A stretch of DNA of 64,000 bases, taken from assembly GCA_034211175.1 (NCBI GenBank), contig JAXHUH010000352.1:1-64000 (forward strand). The letters are read 5' to 3'. Below are positions 23,893-32,067 of this stretch, in pieces; position 1 is the stretch's first letter; every line of letters begins with the position of its first letter. Origin of the DNA: JAXHUH01 sp034211175 (GTDB lineage: Bacteria > Actinomycetota > Acidimicrobiia > Acidimicrobiales > CAIXPF01). The position numbers and the translations under genes were made by a program. The notes beneath the pieces were generated by a model. That model was not told the origin of the DNA and ran no database searches. It saw only the letters and a list, made by a program, of their open reading frames with translations.

Positions 23893-26088
23893 TCAGGAGC
23901 CGAGCCGGGCCCGCAGCTCGGCGTCCGACGCGGCCCGCAGCGCCGCGGCCGGCGGCAGCGGCGGGGCGAACAGGTAGCCCTGCGCCGTCGTGCACCCGAG
24001 GTCGGTGAGGATCGACAGCTGCCGGCGACGCTCGACGCCCTCGCCGATCACGTCGAGGCCGAGCTTGCGGGCCAGGGCGACGATCGTCTCGACGAACTTG
24101 GTCAGGTCGTCGTCCTCACCGAGGCCCTCGACGAACGCCCGGTCGATCTTCAGCGCGTCGAACGGGAAGGTCCGCAGGTAGCTGAGCGCGGCATGGCCGG
24201 TCCCGAAGTCGTCGGCGTGGAGCTGGACGCCGAGGTCGTGGATCTCGCCGAGCACCTTGGCGGCGGCGTCCACGTTCTCGATGACGGCGGTCTCGGTGAT
24301 CTCCAGCGTCAACCGGTCTCCCGGCAGCCCGGAGACGTCGAGCGCCTCGGTGACGAGGTCGATCAGCGAGCGGTCGCCGAGCTGGCGGGCGCTGACGTTC
24401 ACGCTGATCGACGCGTCGACGCCGTCCCGGTCGCGCCACTCGCTCAGCTGCACGCACGCGTCGCGCAGCACCTGTTCGCCGATGGCCACGATCATGCCGG
24501 TGCGCTCGGCCAGCGGCAGGAACCGGGCGGGCGCCATCCGCCCCTCACTGGGGTGGCTCCACCGCACCAGCGCCTCGAAGCCCCGCAGGCTGGGCTCGAG
24601 GGGGCGGAACCCGTCGCCGCGCAGGTCGACGATCGGCTGGTACTCGACCGTGAAGCCGCCGGTGCGCACGGCGTTGCGCAGGTCGCCCTCGAGCGTCAGC
24701 TCGGCGCCGACCTCCTTCGACCAGCTCGCGTCGAACATCTCGATCCGTCGTCCACCGGTGCGCTTGGCCCGCTCGGTGGCGGACTGCGCCCTCGACAGCA
24801 CCGCGCCCGGCGGCTCGCCCGGGAGCCCGGCCATCGCCACCCCGATGCTGATGCCGACGTCGATCTCCGACCCGTCGATGCGCAGGGGCTCGTCCATGGC
24901 CGCGCGCAGGCGCTCGGCCACCGAGCGGGCGTCGCGCGGTGAGCGGATCCGCCGGACGAGCAGCGCGAACTCGTCGCCGCCGATGCGCCCGACGAGATCG
25001 CCGGGGCGGGCGTTCTGGTCGAGCACCTCGGCGACGCCTCGCAGGACGAGGTCGGCGCGGGCGTGGCCCAGCGCCTCGTTGATGAGGGTGAACCGGTCGA
25101 TGTCGACGACCAGCACCGCGAAGTTGGGTCCCGACGTCGCGGCCTGGGGACCGGCCGCGTCCTCGAGCAACGACGTGAAGTAGCGGCGGTTGGCGACGCC
25201 GGTGACGAGGTCGGTGGTCTGGCCCCGCTCGACACGCTGCTGGGCCTCGACCCGCTCGGTGACGTCGGAGATCGAGCCGCTCACCCTCGTGACTGTGCCG
25301 TCCTCGTCGCGGATGGCGAGGCCCCGCACCCGCACCCAGCGCTCGCCGGTGGGGACGCGGATGCGGTGCTCGTGCTCGAGCGCGTGCTCCACACCACCGA
25401 GGTGGGCCCGCAGCGAGATGATCAGCTCCTTGCGGTCGTCGGGGTGGATGCGGTCGAGCCACGCGTCGATGCGGGCCGGCTCGTCCTCGGGCAGCTCGAG
25501 CAGCTCGCGCCATCGCGGCGAGCAGATGATCTCGCCGCTGTCGAGGCGCCAGTCCCAGAGGCCGTCGTTCGCGGCCGCATCGGCCACGTGGTAGAGCTCG
25601 GCGCTCGACAGGAGGCGGTGCTCGATGTTGCGACTGACGGTGACGTCTCGCAGCTCGAGCAGGGTGGCCTCCGCTCCGGCCCACTCGATCGCCCGTGTGC
25701 GGACCTCGACGACGCAGCGTCGCTTGTCGGGCCGGACGATCTCGACGTCGAACTGACCGGCCGGGCCGACGGCGATGCCGAGCGGTTCGCGCATGAGCGT
25801 GTCCGCGTCGCGACCGAAGATCTGGGCCGAGGCCCGGTTCAAGTAGCAGATCTCGCCGTCACCACGGACGACGAGCAGGCCGACCGTGAGCGAGTCGAGG
25901 AGGTCGCCGAGCTCGGGCCGGACGCCCTCGACGCCGCTGACGTCGGCGACGACGGCAGCGGCGCGGCGGCGGACCTCGTCGGCGACCTCGGCGATCGACG
26001 AGCACTCGACCGTCTCGACACGGCCAGCGCCGACGAGCTCCGCGAGGCGGGTCAGGTCACCGCCGAGGACCGCCACCCGGGTCGGCAT
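23893..26088 (-). CDS. PAS-PAS-GGDEF-EAL cyclic-di-GMP signalling protein
   Basis: A 731-residue protein, or 743 if GTG 26124 is used. Order: a short Rossmann-like N-terminus; PAS 1 (LGDLLDSLTVGLLVVRGDGEICYLNRASAQIFG); PAS 2 with PAC (GLWDWRLDSGEIICSPRWREL ... VRGLAIRDEDGTVTRVSGSISDVTER); a GGDEF domain with the intact motif RIGGDEFALL; an EAL domain with FEALVRW, ISVNVSAR and DDFGTGHAAL. Both catalytic domains look active, so it could make and degrade c-di-GMP under PAS control. It follows kaiC on the same strand after a short gap and may belong to the kai transcript. Start choice is uncertain. Confidence 0.92.
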   Translation of the reverse strand: MPTRVAVLGGDLTRLAELVGAGRVETVECSSIAEVADEVRRRAAAVVADVSGVEGVRPELGDLLDSLTVGLLVVRGDGEICYLNRASAQIFGRDADTLMREPLGIAVGPAGQFDVEIVRPDKRRCVVEVRTRAIEWAGAEATLLELRDVTVSRNIEHRLLSSAELYHVADAAANDGLWDWRLDSGEIICSPRWRELLELPEDEPARIDAWLDRIHPDDRKELIISLRAHLGGVEHALEHEHRIRVPTGERWVRVRGLAIRDEDGTVTRVSGSISDVTERVEAQQRVERGQTTDLVTGVANRRYFTSLLEDAAGPQAATSGPNFAVLVVDIDRFTLINEALGHARADLVLRGVAEVLDQNARPGDLVGRIGGDEFALLVRRIRSPRDARSVAERLRAAMDEPLRIDGSEIDVGISIGVAMAGLPGEPPGAVLSRAQSATERAKRTGGRRIEMFDASWSKEVGAELTLEGDLRNAVRTGGFTVEYQPIVDLRGDGFRPLEPSLRGFEALVRWSHPSEGRMAPARFLPLAERTGMIVAIGEQVLRDACVQLSEWRDRDGVDASISVNVSARQLGDRSLIDLVTEALDVSGLPGDRLTLEITETAVIENVDAAAKVLGEIHDLGVQLHADDFGTGHAALSYLRTFPFDALKIDRAFVEGLGEDDDLTKFVETIVALARKLGLDVIGEGVERRRQLSILTDLGCTTAQGYLFAPPLPPAAALRAASDAELRARLGS

Positions 26089-26173
26089 CGCACGGGTTTC
26101 GGAGCTGGCAGGCGAGTACGGCACAGGAGAACAGAGTGTGGCGTATCAACTACTCGTCGTGCTTGCTCTTCGC

Positions 26174-27748
26174 TCAATCATCGAAGAGTTCCCGCAACTG
26201 GTCGATCTCGGCGCGCCGATCGACGGTCAGGTGGCCCCACAGGATCCCCGAGACGCCACGGAACGGCTCACCGATGTGGATGCCGGAGCCGTCGATGTCG
26301 AACTCGCGGATCTGGGGGTCGTGGTTGGAGCCCCGCATCTTCAGGACCGTGATGGCGCGGTGGACGCGGCCGTACACCTCGACGTAGCGCAGCAGGATGA
26401 TCGCGTCGGTGATCGTGGAGATGTTGCCCTCGGTCACCGGGTTGCCCCCGAAGACGCTCGGCGCGGTCGAGGTCATCATCGCGACGACGCCGCGCTCCTT
26501 GGCCAGCGCGGTGAGGCCGAGCACGAACTCCCGATAGCTCTTCGCCGTCGAGGTCCGCTCGAGCGCCGACAGGCTGTCGACGGCGATGCGATCGGGCCCG
26601 TACTCGTCGATCGCCGACTCGATGGCGAGGAGGTGGTCCTCCAGCGAGAGCGTCTCGGGGTAGCGGCACACGGTCCGGAGCGTCCCGTTCTCCTCGTAGG
26701 AGGCGAAGTCGAAGCCCCAGCCGCTGGCGTTGCGGAACAACTGGCTCCGGCTCTCCTCGAACGCGAACAGCAACGTGCGCTCCCCCGAACCGACCCCGCC
26801 GGCCAGGTAGCTCGTCACCAGCAGCGTCTTGCCCGTGCCGGTGGCGCCGGACACGAGCACGACGTGATCGGAGAAGAACCCGCCGCCGCACATGTCGTCG
26901 AGCCGCGGGTCGCCGGCCGTGACCCGCCCTTCGCCCGACACGTGGCCGAGCCCGGTGGCGAGCGGCAGCACGACCACACCCCGGCCGTCCATGACGGTGA
27001 ACGGGAACTCGCCCTTGGTGTGGGCGGCGCCCCGGTACTTGAGGATCTCGACCGTCCGGCGTCGCGTCTCCGCGTCACGTTGGTTCCGCAGCACGATCAC
27101 GTTGTCGGCGACGAACTCCTCGATGCCCCACCGGGTCAGCGGCCCGTCCTCGTCCACCCGCTCGGCGGTCACGACCGCCGTCACCCCCAACCGCCGCAGC
27201 GCACCGACCAGCCGCAGCAGCTCGGTGCGCAGCGGGCCGGAGTCGGCGAACCGGGTGAACACCGCGCCGAGCGAGTCGACGGCGACCCGCGTCGCGCCGA
27301 TCGAGCGCACGATGTGCTCGAGCCGGGCGAACAGCCCGCTGAACTCGAAGTCGCCGACCACGACATCGGGGTCGTCGAGGTCGGGCGAGGCGTCGACGAA
27401 CCGCCACGTGCCGTCGGCCTCCCAGGCGGGGATGTCCCACCCGAAGCCGTACATGTTCCGGGCGATGTCGCGGGGCGTCTCCTCGAACGTGACGAACACG
27501 CCCGGCTCGTCCAGCGCGATGCCGGCCGCGAGGAAGTGGGCGGCGAACACGGTCTTGGCGCTGCCCGCGGCACCGGAGACCAGCGTCGTCCGACCGGCGG
27601 GCAGCCCGCCCATCGCCATGTGGTCGAACCCCGGGATGCCCGTGGGGAGCTTGTCGACGCCCGGGACCTCCGCGACACCCGTGACGCCGTCGACTCGCAC
27701 GGCACCGTCGAGCGCGGCGTCCCCCGTGCCGGGTGGGGCCGTCGTCAT
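26174..27748 (-). CDS. kaiC: KaiC, circadian clock-type double ATPase/autokinase
   Basis: A 524-residue protein, the length of cyanobacterial KaiC (519). CI domain: Walker A GAAGSAKT at 59-66 and catalytic Glu pair FEETPRD at 88-94. CII domain: Walker A GATGTGKT at 301-308 and FEESRSQ. The phosphorylation dyad is conserved: Ser444-Thr445 in NISTITD, equivalent to S431/T432 of Synechococcus KaiC, with the upstream Thr also kept (VTEGN). The following VEVYGRVHRAITVLKMRGSNHD matches KaiC closely. Its ATG overlaps the kaiB stop by 4 bp. In cyanobacteria the CI ATPase sets the pace and CII phosphorylation keeps time. In this organism a timer or stress role is inferred. Confidence 0.95.
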   Translation of the reverse strand: MTTAPPGTGDAALDGAVRVDGVTGVAEVPGVDKLPTGIPGFDHMAMGGLPAGRTTLVSGAAGSAKTVFAAHFLAAGIALDEPGVFVTFEETPRDIARNMYGFGWDIPAWEADGTWRFVDASPDLDDPDVVVGDFEFSGLFARLEHIVRSIGATRVAVDSLGAVFTRFADSGPLRTELLRLVGALRRLGVTAVVTAERVDEDGPLTRWGIEEFVADNVIVLRNQRDAETRRRTVEILKYRGAAHTKGEFPFTVMDGRGVVVLPLATGLGHVSGEGRVTAGDPRLDDMCGGGFFSDHVVLVSGATGTGKTLLVTSYLAGGVGSGERTLLFAFEESRSQLFRNASGWGFDFASYEENGTLRTVCRYPETLSLEDHLLAIESAIDEYGPDRIAVDSLSALERTSTAKSYREFVLGLTALAKERGVVAMMTSTAPSVFGGNPVTEGNISTITDAIILLRYVEVYGRVHRAITVLKMRGSNHDPQIREFDIDGSGIHIGEPFRGVSGILWGHLTVDRRAEIDQLRELFDD

Positions 27749-28035
27749 GCCGGCCTGGGCGACGCCCCGGCGAGACCGAGGTGGTGACCGACCGCGGCGC
27801 TGTCCGTGAGATCGCCGACGAGGCGCCGGCGGGGCGGGGGCATCGAGCGGATGACGGTCGGTGTGACCAGGATGCCGTCGCGCTCCGCCCGCTCCGGATC
27901 GTCGATGACGTCGATCACCTCCAGTCGGTACTCGTCACCCACGTGCTCCTCGCACAGGTCGACGAGCTGGCGGATCGCCGTCTCCGCCCGCACGCCCTGG
28001 CCGGCCACGTAGATGTGGAGCAGGTAGTGGGTCAC
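27745..28035 (-). CDS. kaiB: KaiB, clock protein
   Basis: A 96-residue thioredoxin-like protein of KaiB length. LLHIYVAGQGVRAETAIRQLVDLCEEHVGDEYRLEVIDVIDDPERAERDGILVTPTVIR is colinear with KaiB, and the C-terminal PPPRRRLVGDLTD matches the family's PPPVRRLVGDLSD. This is the segment that refolds when KaiB binds KaiC. The gene overlaps both neighbours by 4 bp. Its expected role is to bind the KaiC CI ring and remove or sequester the activating partner. Confidence 0.93.
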   Translation of the reverse strand: MTHYLLHIYVAGQGVRAETAIRQLVDLCEEHVGDEYRLEVIDVIDDPERAERDGILVTPTVIRSMPPPRRRLVGDLTDSAAVGHHLGLAGASPRPA

Positions 28036-28919
28036 GGCGACACCTCGCGCGACACGGGCCCGCGCCGGTTCGCCGCGAGTGCGTAGCGTCGGTAGTAGGT
28101 CAGCAGGAACCCCATCAGCTGGATGAGCGCCAGGCGGCCCTCGTGCTGCAGCGCCGTCGCACGATCGATGGACAGCTGGGCCGAGCCGTCGTCGAGCAGC
28201 TCCGAGTACAGCGCGATCGTGTCCCGCGGCCCGGCGTGGAGGAAGCCCATCTGCTCGGCGATCGCCCGCAGCCGGGCGTCGGAGTGGCGGTCGACCTCGA
28301 AGACGTCCTCGTCGAGGCGCAGCTCGACGATGCGGGCGAACTCGGCACTGAGCTCGCGGTGGAGGTCGGGCATCATCTGCTCCAACGGGCCCCCGCCGTA
28401 GACCTGCTGGGCGACGGCACCGTCACCTTCCGCGAGCTGGCCGAAGAACTGGAGCTCGTGGTTGCGCTGCCGCTCCTGCTCGAGGTGCTCGAGCCGGCCC
28501 CGCAGGCGGCAGCGCTCGACCGCGTGGCGTACGACCCGACGCAGCTCGTCCGGGCTCAGGTCGCTCTTGGCCAGGAAGTCCTCGGCACCGGCGCTGACGA
28601 GCCGGGCACCGAGGTCCACCTCGCTGGCCCCGGTGAGCACGACGATCGCCAACCCGGGGAAGTCCGCGTGGAGCCGGAAGAACGTGTCGGAGCCCTGGGA
28701 GTCGGGCAGGCCGAGGTCGAGCAGGACCAGGTCGGGCCGTGCCGTGGCGAGGTGGCCGACGGCGGCGGCGAGGGTGCCCACCGAGGTGATGCTCTCGTCG
28801 GAGGTCACGACGGATCGGGCGAAGCCCTCGACCAGCTCGGCATCGAGCGGGTCGTCCTCGACGACGAGGAGGAGGACCTCGTCGGGCGGCTCTCGCTGCT
28901 CGGCGCCGGGTGCAACCAC
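28032..28919 (-). CDS. Response-regulator receiver plus KaiA/RsbU-like helical domain protein
   Basis: A 295-residue protein heading the kai operon. Residues 14-130 are a CheY-like receiver with acidic pair EDD 21-23, phosphoacceptor Asp68 (VLLDLGLPD), Thr96 and Lys118. A coiled coil follows (RLEHLEQERQRNHELQ). Residues 180-285 are all-helical: LHRELSAEFARIVELRLDEDVFEV, LRAIAEQMGFLHAGPRDTIALYSELL, LIQLMGFLLTYYRRYALA. Length and helix pattern resemble the KaiA C-terminal/RsbU N-terminal fold; this is visual judgement, not a search result. GTG 28919 has TAGGGT 7 nt upstream, suggesting a leaderless operon start. A KaiA-like regulator of KaiC is the leading hypothesis. Confidence 0.72.
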   Translation of the reverse strand: MVAPGAEQREPPDEVLLLVVEDDPLDAELVEGFARSVVTSDESITSVGTLAAAVGHLATARPDLVLLDLGLPDSQGSDTFFRLHADFPGLAIVVLTGASEVDLGARLVSAGAEDFLAKSDLSPDELRRVVRHAVERCRLRGRLEHLEQERQRNHELQFFGQLAEGDGAVAQQVYGGGPLEQMMPDLHRELSAEFARIVELRLDEDVFEVDRHSDARLRAIAEQMGFLHAGPRDTIALYSELLDDGSAQLSIDRATALQHEGRLALIQLMGFLLTYYRRYALAANRRGPVSREVSP

Positions 28920-29095
28920 GATGCAGACCCTAGTGGTTGTTGACCGGACGCGTCGGAGTGGGCACCCACCGTAGTCAACGGTCGGTATCGCGAGGCGCCG
29001 CGACGTCCCCAAGCGCGGGGGACGATCCCGGATGGCCGGTGCTGACCGTCAAGACGGCCATGGGGTGGGCCGAAGCGTCCCCTGTGGCGCGGGGC

Positions 29096-30655
29096 ATGGA
29101 GGACGACGGGGCAGCGAACCCGCCCGATCGTGGCCGTTCGGACGATGCCGCGATGGGTGATGCCGTGGCCGGTGATGGCATCGTCGGTGCCCCCGCTGCT
29201 GGTCGCGCGCTCGACCACCTGACCGGGCTCGTGGGCCCCGAGGGCCTCCACGACGAGATCACCCGCCGACTCGGCACCGACGACCGGGTCACCGCGCTCG
29301 TCCACCTCGACGTCGATCGCTTCGCGTGGATCAACGAGTGCGTGGGGCACCGGTGGGCGGACATGATCCTGCGCGAGCTGGCCCGTCGCCTGGGCGAGGC
29401 CGCCGGGCCCGCGGACCACCTCGCCCGCCTCGGCGGCGACGGCTTCGCCATCGTGGCGACGGTCGCCGACGCCCGCGCCGCCGAGCGCTACGCCACCCGG
29501 GTCCTGGCGCTGGTCGACGACGTCATCGTCATCGGCGACCCCGCCGTCGAGCTGATGGTGTCGATGACGGCCGGCATCGCCTGCGCCGGTGTCGGCCACG
29601 AGGACGTCGGCGACAGCGGCGAGCTGCTCCACCGGGCCGACGTCGCGCTCCACCGGGCCAAGCGTGAGGCTCGTGGCTCGTGCGCGATGTACGACGCCGT
29701 CCTGTCGGCGCGGCGCAGCGAACGGCTGATCCTCGAGAACGAGCTGCGTCGGGGCCTCGACGAGGGCGAGCTGCGCCTCCACTACCAGCCCGTGCAGACA
29801 CTGACCGACGACACGATCACCGCGGTCGAGGCGCTCGTGCGCTGGGAGCACCCGACGCGCGGCCTGCTCGGGCCCGCGGCGTTCCTCGACGTCGCCCACG
29901 AGTCCGGCCTGATCGTCCCCCTCGGCCGCTGGGTGGTGCGGGCCGCGTGCAACCAGCTCGCCGCATGGGACCGTCAGCTCGGCGGTCCGCTCGAACTGGG
30001 CGTCTTCGTGAACGTGTCCGCCACCGAGCTCGTCAGCGCCCACTTCGTCAGCGCGGTCCGCTCCGCCCTGGCCACGGCGATGATCGACCCCGACCGACTC
30101 ACCATCGAGATCACCGAGCACGTGCTCGTCGAGGAGGCCGTCCGCACCCGCCGGGTCATCGAGACGCTGCGCGAGGACGGTGTCCGGGTCGCCATCGACG
30201 ACTTCGGCACCGGCTGGTCGTCGCTGGCCTACCTGCGCGAGCTGCCCGTCGACCTGATGAAGATCGACGGGACCTTCACCCGGGGCGTCGGTTCCGATCC
30301 CCGGGACTCCTCGATCGTCGCCGCGGTCGTCGGCCTCGCCCACGCCTTCGGCATCGCCGCGGTCATCGAGGGCCTCGAGACGACGCCGCAGGTGCGAGCG
30401 TCCCGGCTCCTCGGGTGCGACCTGGGCCAGGGGTACGCGTTGGGCCGACCCATGGCGCCCGGGCCGCTCATGGCCGAGTTCGCGCCCCGGATCCCGCGGC
30501 CGGCGACGTACCCCGGCCCGCTCGTCGGGCGGACCTCGCCGGGCGTTCCGGCCGGGCCGGCACCGGCGACAGAGCCCCCGGCGGGCACGGTAGGATCGGA
30601 CAGCTTGTGTACAGACCGGGCAACGGGGCCCGGCCCACAAGAGGGGGAGCCATGA
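29096..30655 (+). CDS. GGDEF-EAL protein with degenerate GGDGF motif
   Basis: A 519-residue protein; the frame is open upstream to 28937 and ATG 29060 is another possible start. The GGDEF domain (about 35-195) has RLGGDGFAIV, so the key Glu is Gly and cyclase activity is probably lost. The EAL domain (about 210-460) is intact: VEALVRWEHP, VNVSATELVS, ITEHVLVEEA, IDDFGTGWSSLAYL, VIEGLET. It therefore looks like a c-di-GMP phosphodiesterase with a regulatory GGDGF domain. The C-terminal 60 residues are Pro/Gly-rich. It is divergent from the kai operon, 176 bp away, and overlaps the stress protein gene at 30652 by 4 bp. Confidence 0.9.
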   Translation: MEDDGAANPPDRGRSDDAAMGDAVAGDGIVGAPAAGRALDHLTGLVGPEGLHDEITRRLGTDDRVTALVHLDVDRFAWINECVGHRWADMILRELARRLGEAAGPADHLARLGGDGFAIVATVADARAAERYATRVLALVDDVIVIGDPAVELMVSMTAGIACAGVGHEDVGDSGELLHRADVALHRAKREARGSCAMYDAVLSARRSERLILENELRRGLDEGELRLHYQPVQTLTDDTITAVEALVRWEHPTRGLLGPAAFLDVAHESGLIVPLGRWVVRAACNQLAAWDRQLGGPLELGVFVNVSATELVSAHFVSAVRSALATAMIDPDRLTIEITEHVLVEEAVRTRRVIETLREDGVRVAIDDFGTGWSSLAYLRELPVDLMKIDGTFTRGVGSDPRDSSIVAAVVGLAHAFGIAAVIEGLETTPQVRASRLLGCDLGQGYALGRPMAPGPLMAEFAPRIPRPATYPGPLVGRTSPGVPAGPAPATEPPAGTVGSDSLCTDRATGPGPQEGEP

Positions 30656-31452
30656 CCATCGTTGCCGAAGGTCCGGTGCAGCGCGACTCGCTGCCGCCCG
30701 TCCCCGAGGACGTCGTCCTCGTGCTCGACGGCTCATCAGGGGACCGACGTCCCACCGGGGTGGCGCTCCGCCTCGCCGAGAGGTTCTCGGTGCCGCTGCG
30801 ACTGCGGGCGAGCGGCCCCGTCGACGCCACGCTCCTGGTCCGGGAGCTGCGGGGCGGCCATCCGTCGATCCCGTCGATCACGATCGACGACCCCGACCAG
30901 ATGATCGACACCCGGGACTCGGCCGTGTGCGCGGCAGCGACGGTCACGACCGATGGTCGGCCCTCGGTGTCGCCGCCGGCCGTCGCCGATCTGCTCGCCC
31001 ACACACCGGCATCGGTGGTGCTCAGCGGCAACGCGGTCGACGAGCGGCGCACCGACGGCCCGCTCGTGATCGGCCTCGACGGCTCACACCGCGCCCAGGG
31101 CGCCCTCGCGCTCGCCGGTGCGTGGGCCCGCGCGCTGGACCGGGCGCTGTGGGTGATCCACGTCCGCACGCCCGACGAGGGTGCGACCGACGCCGGCAGC
31201 CGTGCGGTCCAGCACGCGGTCGACCGCCTCCGCCGCGACGGTGTCGACGCGGCGTGGGAGGTCGTGTGGTCACCCGGCGCCGTCGCCGGACTGCTCCACG
31301 CGGTGGAGGTCGAGCACGCCGGCCTCCTCGTGGCGACGACGCACGGGCGCACCGGTCTCGAGCGCCAGGTCATCGGCGGGGTCACCGCCGGGCTCCTGGC
31401 CGCCAGCCCCGTCCCGGTGCTGCTCAGCCGCTGCCGCGACCTCGCCGCCTGA
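30652..31452 (+). CDS. Universal stress protein with degenerate first half
   Basis: A 266-residue UspA-family protein. The C-terminal half (about 135-262) is a complete Usp domain: DGPLVIGLDGSHRAQGALALAGAWA and the nucleotide-binding region THGRTGLERQVIGGVTAGLLAASPVPVLLS, close to G-x2-G-x9-G-(S/T). The first half (VVLVLDGSSGDRRPTGVALRLAERFSVPL) keeps a Usp-like start but lacks a glycine loop. It could be a worn tandem Usp. ATG 30652 follows GGGGGAG and overlaps the GGDGF-EAL stop, so the two are co-translated. Confidence 0.85.
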   Translation: MTIVAEGPVQRDSLPPVPEDVVLVLDGSSGDRRPTGVALRLAERFSVPLRLRASGPVDATLLVRELRGGHPSIPSITIDDPDQMIDTRDSAVCAAATVTTDGRPSVSPPAVADLLAHTPASVVLSGNAVDERRTDGPLVIGLDGSHRAQGALALAGAWARALDRALWVIHVRTPDEGATDAGSRAVQHAVDRLRRDGVDAAWEVVWSPGAVAGLLHAVEVEHAGLLVATTHGRTGLERQVIGGVTAGLLAASPVPVLLSRCRDLAA

Positions 31453-31458
31453 ACGGAC

Positions 31459-31493
31459 GGGCCGCCCGTCACACGTTCAGGACGGGCGGTCCC
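31459..31493. terminator. Bidirectional hairpin between convergent stress-protein genes
   Basis: GGGCCGCCCGTC at 31459-31470 pairs with GACGGGCGGTCCC at 31481-31493 with one bulged base and a 10-nt loop. The right arm lies inside the last codons of the minus-strand UspA gene. Position between convergent stops at 31452 and 31477 supports a shared terminator. Confidence 0.6.
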
Positions 31494-31842
31494 CCGGCGG
31501 CACGACGAGCACGGGCACGATGCTCGTCTCCAGCAGGTGGTGGCTCGTCGACCCGATCGCCTTCACTCCGGCGAGGCCCCGCGCGCCGACCACGATGAGG
31601 TCGGCGTCCTCGCGGGCCGCGACCCGTTCGATCGCCAGCTCGGGCGAGCCGTGCTCGAACACGGTCTCGCCCCAACCCTCGGGCGCGTCGCGGTTGCCGG
31701 AGGCCGACTCCATCAACCCGACGGCGTGCACGGCGACGACCCGCGCGCCCGCCGGTTCGGCGATGCATCGGGCGATGTCGAGCACCCGAAGGGAATCGGC
31801 CGATCCGTCCACGCCGACGACCACCGTCTCGAGTCGGTCCAT
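31477..31842 (-). CDS. Universal stress protein, single domain
   Basis: A 121-residue UspA protein. It starts LETVVVGVDGSADSLRVLDIARCIAE, and ends VVGARGLAGVKAIGSTSHHLLETSIVPVLVVPPG. The nucleotide loop G-x2-G-x-x-x-x-x-G-S/T is recognisable but the second glycine follows only six residues after GLAG, a short spacing, so ATP binding is not certain. GGGAGGA precedes ATG 31842. It is divergent from pfkB (32068). Confidence 0.87.
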   Translation of the reverse strand: MDRLETVVVGVDGSADSLRVLDIARCIAEPAGARVVAVHAVGLMESASGNRDAPEGWGETVFEHGSPELAIERVAAREDADLIVVGARGLAGVKAIGSTSHHLLETSIVPVLVVPPGDRPS

Positions 31843-32067
31843 CTCGCTCGCCGTCCTCCCGTGTCCTCAGGCGAGGCGCGTCACACGCCCCCGGGCCGGC
31901 CGCACCATAGTCATGCCGGCGACGCCGACCCGACACCGTGCCGCGCCGGCGGCGCGGGATCGGTCCGGGCACCCACCGGTCCATCCGGGTGGGCGGTCCC
32001 CGAACGCCGGTAGGGTCCCACGGGCGCGAGAGGCGCAGCACCGGCCCGTCCCAGGTGAGGTTCGACG

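Noticed and set aside
31843..32067. DosR-type box between uspA and pfkB
   Set aside because: Only partial GGGTCC-like fragments are present; no symmetrical GGGACT-type pair.
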